NCBI GenBank assembly: GCA_905236595.1
Contig: CAJORE010000184.1
Coordinates: 1-8,140 of the forward strand
Length of the DNA stretch: 8,140 nucleotides
Source of the DNA: an uncultured Selenomonadaceae bacterium
GTDB taxonomy: Bacteria; Bacillota; Negativicutes; Selenomonadales; Selenomonadaceae
Reading direction: 5' to 3'
Both the position numbers and the translations under genes were made by a program. The number at the start of each line of letters is the position of its first letter. The stretch's first letter is position 1. The notes beneath the pieces are model-generated. The model made no database searches and was not told the origin of the DNA. It was given only the letters and a program-made list of their open reading frames with translations. Of the stretch, positions 6,515 through 8,140 are shown piece by piece.

Positions 6515-7567
6515 ATGATGAATAATGATGTTGATTTGGCGTTTGAATGGTGGCGGCAGACCTCGGGCCCTCGTCGTTTGCTCAGAAAACTTACGGGAAA
6601 CGCTTTAACAAGCGACTGTTCGGCAACGGACGTAAACGCCGACGCAAATTTTTTTGAGGTGTTTTCCGCCGGTGTCTTTGAAGAGGACAGCGCCGTCATA
6701 ATCGAGCATGAAGAAGTCGATGCCAATACCGGCGACGAGGATTTTCTCCACACACTATTGGATAAATACGCCGCTCCCGACTATGTAATCGACCTTTTGT
6801 GCGATTCGCCTTTTTTGGATATGGCGACCAAGGGAGCGTTAAAACACCGCATAATTTTCGTAACGCTGAAAGATCGTACGCCGTGGGCGGCAAAAGTTGG
6901 CGCCGCCTTTAACAAAGGGGCGAAAAAGAACGGCGGCGCGTCCTGCGGCACACTCATATTTCTGACCGGTTATCTTGACGAAGATTTCTCCTCCGGTTGC
7001 GGCGTTGAGATACTGCGCACCAAAGATTACATTACCGCCTACGACTATCAATCATTTGCCGGGCATCTCTTGGCGGAGTGCGGCGTCAAAGACGGCGCCA
7101 AACGCTTATATACGGCGGGTTTATCGGCGGCAATCACCGCACCGTTTAACGATTATTCCCTGGTGGCTCGTGCCGCGACGCCGCAACTTTACCGCGAACC
7201 GCTCCAAACAGCCAAACGCATTTTGGGCGATGCTTTTGTCGAAGAACGGGTAACCCGCAGTTTGTGGGAAATACAAATGCAAACGGTCATGCCCGTTTCG
7301 GAAAACGTACGGCAAAAACTTATCATGGCTTATGAAAAAGATCTGGCCAACATTTTGATAAATCCCGTTGAAGACGATTTCGGCAATGTCCTCACCGAGC
7401 CTTTGGACATGGAGTTGCGGCATTTGCGTTATTACGGCGCTTATGAAAAATTTTTCGCTTACAACGATTGGGAGACTTTGTGTTTTATATGTGATGTGCG
7501 GAACCGTTTGGCACATTTGAAAGTTCTATCGACCGACGAATTGGAGCGCGTTTTTTCTCTTGTGTGA
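6515..7567 (+). CDS. HEPN-motif protein, putative RNase effector
   Basis: A 350-residue protein starting 7 bases after the stop of the giant ATPase, so the two are almost certainly co-transcribed and probably translationally coupled. Its C-terminus contains RNRLAH (R329 to H334), preceded by CDV and followed by LKVLS. This matches the R-[NDH]-x3-H signature of HEPN domains, whose Arg and His form the RNase active site in many toxin and antiviral proteins; Swt1-like HEPN domains end similarly. Helices from about residue 230 onward fit a HEPN bundle. Residues 1-220 look alpha/beta: a SGPRRLLRKL segment at 17-26, strand HRIIFVTLK (111-119) and strand GTLIFLTGY (145-153). They could be a degenerate nucleotide-binding fold, but no Walker A motif is present. 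Likely role, by inference: an RNA-cleaving effector or toxin controlled by the upstream ATPase. It might instead be a non-catalytic HEPN partner. The tandem ATGs leave a one-residue uncertainty at the start. Confidence 0.75.
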   Translation: MMNNDVDLAFEWWRQTSGPRRLLRKLTGNALTSDCSATDVNADANFFEVFSAGVFEEDSAVIIEHEEVDANTGDEDFLHTLLDKYAAPDYVIDLLCDSPFLDMATKGALKHRIIFVTLKDRTPWAAKVGAAFNKGAKKNGGASCGTLIFLTGYLDEDFSSGCGVEILRTKDYITAYDYQSFAGHLLAECGVKDGAKRLYTAGLSAAITAPFNDYSLVARAATPQLYREPLQTAKRILGDAFVEERVTRSLWEIQMQTVMPVSENVRQKLIMAYEKDLANILINPVEDDFGNVLTEPLDMELRHLRYYGAYEKFFAYNDWETLCFICDVRNRLAHLKVLSTDELERVFSLV

Positions 7568-7760
7568 CCATGCGGGGAACTTTCGCCGTCTCAAAATGCC
7601 ATCGGCATTGGCGCAAAACGCGCCTAAAATTTTCCGCAAAAAACAGGTATTCGGGCATCGCCTGCAATCTATTGCGTCAGCCGTTGTCTTTGCCGAAGGG
7701 ACGGCAGGCGGCCAAAAAAAACGGTTTTCCAAGATGCCCGTCATAATCGAGGGAGCGTGA
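7560..7760 (+). CDS. Doubtful 66-residue ORF before ribB
   Basis: An open frame from TTG at 7560 overlaps the last 8 bases of the HEPN gene and ends in TGA at 7758-7760. It fills the spacer exactly, which makes it notable. Against it: the start codon is rare with no clear ribosome binding site, the alternative ATG at 7596 has only GGGGAA 16 bases before it, and the protein (basic, ending SKMPVIIEGA) resembles nothing I recognise. The same DNA also forms several RNA hairpins, and another frame (7564-7746) is open too, so an open frame here carries little weight. It could be a remnant of an older gene. A real small gene is possible but not favoured. Confidence 0.2.
   Translation: MCDHAGNFRRLKMPSALAQNAPKIFRKKQVFGHRLQSIASAVVFAEGTAGGQKKRFSKMPVIIEGA
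7595..7624 (+). repeat. Two abutting perfect hairpins
   Basis: AATGCC (7595-7600) pairs with GGCATT (7604-7609) around a 3-base loop. Directly adjacent, GGCGC (7610-7614) pairs with GCGCC (7620-7624) around AAAAC. There is no gap between the two stems. They lie 28 bases after the stop of the HEPN gene. No clean T tract follows (TAAAATTTT comes next), so this is not a standard intrinsic terminator. It may stabilise or trim the upstream mRNA end, or belong to a structured leader of ribB. Confidence 0.5.
7659..7710 (+). other. Possible structured RNA upstream of ribB
   Basis: CGCCTGC (7659-7665) is perfectly complementary to GCAGGCG (7704-7710). Just inside, CGTC (7675-7678) pairs with GACG (7700-7703), leaving a 9-base bulge on the 5' side. 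CCGT (7681-7684) with ACGG (7701-7704) is an alternative inner pairing. An A run follows, then the ribosome binding site of ribB about 40 bases downstream. It lacks the conserved segments of the FMN riboswitch, so it is not that element in its canonical form. Chance complementarity is possible. Confidence 0.3.
7749..7755 (+). promoter_or_regulatory. Ribosome binding site that decides the ribB start
   Basis: GAGGGAG at 7749-7755 is a good Shine-Dalgarno sequence. The in-frame GTG at 7757 is only 1 base away, too close to use it. The TTG at 7766 is 10 bases away and gives an N-terminus (MVSEYKFATIDEAI) of the usual length for this family. Confidence 0.6.
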
Positions 7761-7765
7761 TAAAT

Positions 7766-8140
7766 TTGGTTTCTGAATATAAATTCGCCACTATTGACGA
7801 AGCAATCGCCGATACCAAGGCCGGCAAATTATTGGTGGTTGTTGATGATGAAGACCGCGAAAACGAGGGCGACCTCATTATATCCGCCGACAAAGTGACG
7901 CCCACCGCCATAAATTTTATGGCGACATACGCCAAAGGGCTTATTTGTACGCCAATGGAAGGGGAGCGTCTTTCAGAGCTTGAAATAGGACAGATGGTGA
8001 AAGACAACACCGACAATCACGAAACGGCCTTCGCCGTGTCCGTTGACGCATTCGATACCGATACGGGCATTTCGGCTTTTGAGCGTTGTCACACCATAAA
8101 AATGCTTATCGACCCTGCGGCAAAGCCAAGTTCCTTTCGC
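7766..8140 (+). CDS. ribB: 3,4-dihydroxy-2-butanone 4-phosphate synthase, N-terminal part
   Basis: The gene is cut by the right edge after 125 codons. RibB converts ribulose 5-phosphate to 3,4-dihydroxy-2-butanone 4-phosphate and formate, supplying the four-carbon unit of riboflavin. The fragment has the family hallmarks: VVVDDEDRENEGDLI (24-38) with the R-E-N-E-G-D active-site block at 31-36 that binds substrate and Mg2+, INFMATYAKGLIC (49-61), DNTDNHETAFAVSVD (80-94) and DTGISAFER (99-107). The usual glycine of HGTAF is Glu86 here, a variant I recall from some Firmicutes. The RibB domain is normally about 200-215 residues, so the rest lies beyond the edge. Whether it is stand-alone RibB or a RibBA fusion with GTP cyclohydrolase II cannot be seen. 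The start is taken as TTG 7766 on ribosome-binding-site spacing; GTG 7757 is the alternative. It is probably unrelated in function to the upstream system. Confidence 0.93.
   Translation, partial: MVSEYKFATIDEAIADTKAGKLLVVVDDEDRENEGDLIISADKVTPTAINFMATYAKGLICTPMEGERLSELEIGQMVKDNTDNHETAFAVSVDAFDTDTGISAFERCHTIKMLIDPAAKPSSFR

Noticed and set aside
7757..7759. GTG as the start of ribB
   Set aside because: It is in frame but only 1 base from the ribosome binding site; TTG at 7766 has usable spacing and a typical N-terminus.
7568..7765. FMN riboswitch upstream of ribB
   Set aside because: The highly conserved FMN aptamer segments, such as the GGGGC and GGUGAAAUUCCC-like blocks, are absent.
1..8140. 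CRISPR array, tRNA, rRNA, insertion sequence or attachment site
   Set aside because: No regularly spaced repeats, cloverleaf, transposase or integrase coding sequence, or terminal inverted repeats with target duplications were seen.

Overview
The window holds a compact two-gene operon-like unit that looks like an accessory, possibly defence-related, system. It lies between an A/T-rich regulatory region on the left and the start of a housekeeping riboflavin gene on the right. The host is bacterial: there are strong Shine-Dalgarno sites, a near-consensus sigma70-type promoter, an intrinsic terminator, tightly packed co-directional genes and some TTG/GTG starts. Base composition is roughly balanced. 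The RibB fragment carries the HETAF variant of the usual HGTAF motif, which I recall from some Firmicutes/Negativicutes, but this is a weak hint and I do not assign a taxon.

Layout. Bases 1-232 are non-coding and A/T-rich, with a palindromic operator-like site at 31-51. Bases 233-364 form a short transcription unit: promoter (TGGACA, 17 bases, TATAAT), a possible 10-codon leader peptide, and an intrinsic terminator. Three RNA segments in it can pair in mutually exclusive ways, as in a transcription attenuator. Bases 365-510 are untranslated leader ending in a strong ribosome binding site. Bases 511-6507 encode one uninterrupted 1998-residue protein. Its last ~370 residues are a STAND/ORC-like P-loop ATPase with a C-terminal winged helix. 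The first ~1600 residues are mostly helical and unrecognised, apart from an apparent winged helix near residues 414-490. Seven bases later, bases 6515-7567 encode a 350-residue protein with a C-terminal HEPN-type RNxxxH motif, a putative RNase active site. Bases 7568-7765 are a spacer containing tandem RNA hairpins and a doubtful 66-codon ORF. From 7766 to the right edge lies the N-terminal 125 residues of RibB (3,4-dihydroxy-2-butanone 4-phosphate synthase, or the N-terminal half of a RibBA fusion).

How the parts may work together. The large ATPase plausibly acts as a sensor or switch and the HEPN protein as a trans-acting RNase effector, with expression possibly gated by the leader attenuator. 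The ATPase motifs, the HEPN motif and the operon spacing are visible in the sequence. The defence role and the sensor/effector split are inference from what such families commonly do. I see no transposase, integrase, CRISPR array, tRNA or rRNA. Codon use in the two large genes looks similar to that in ribB, so nothing suggests very recent transfer.
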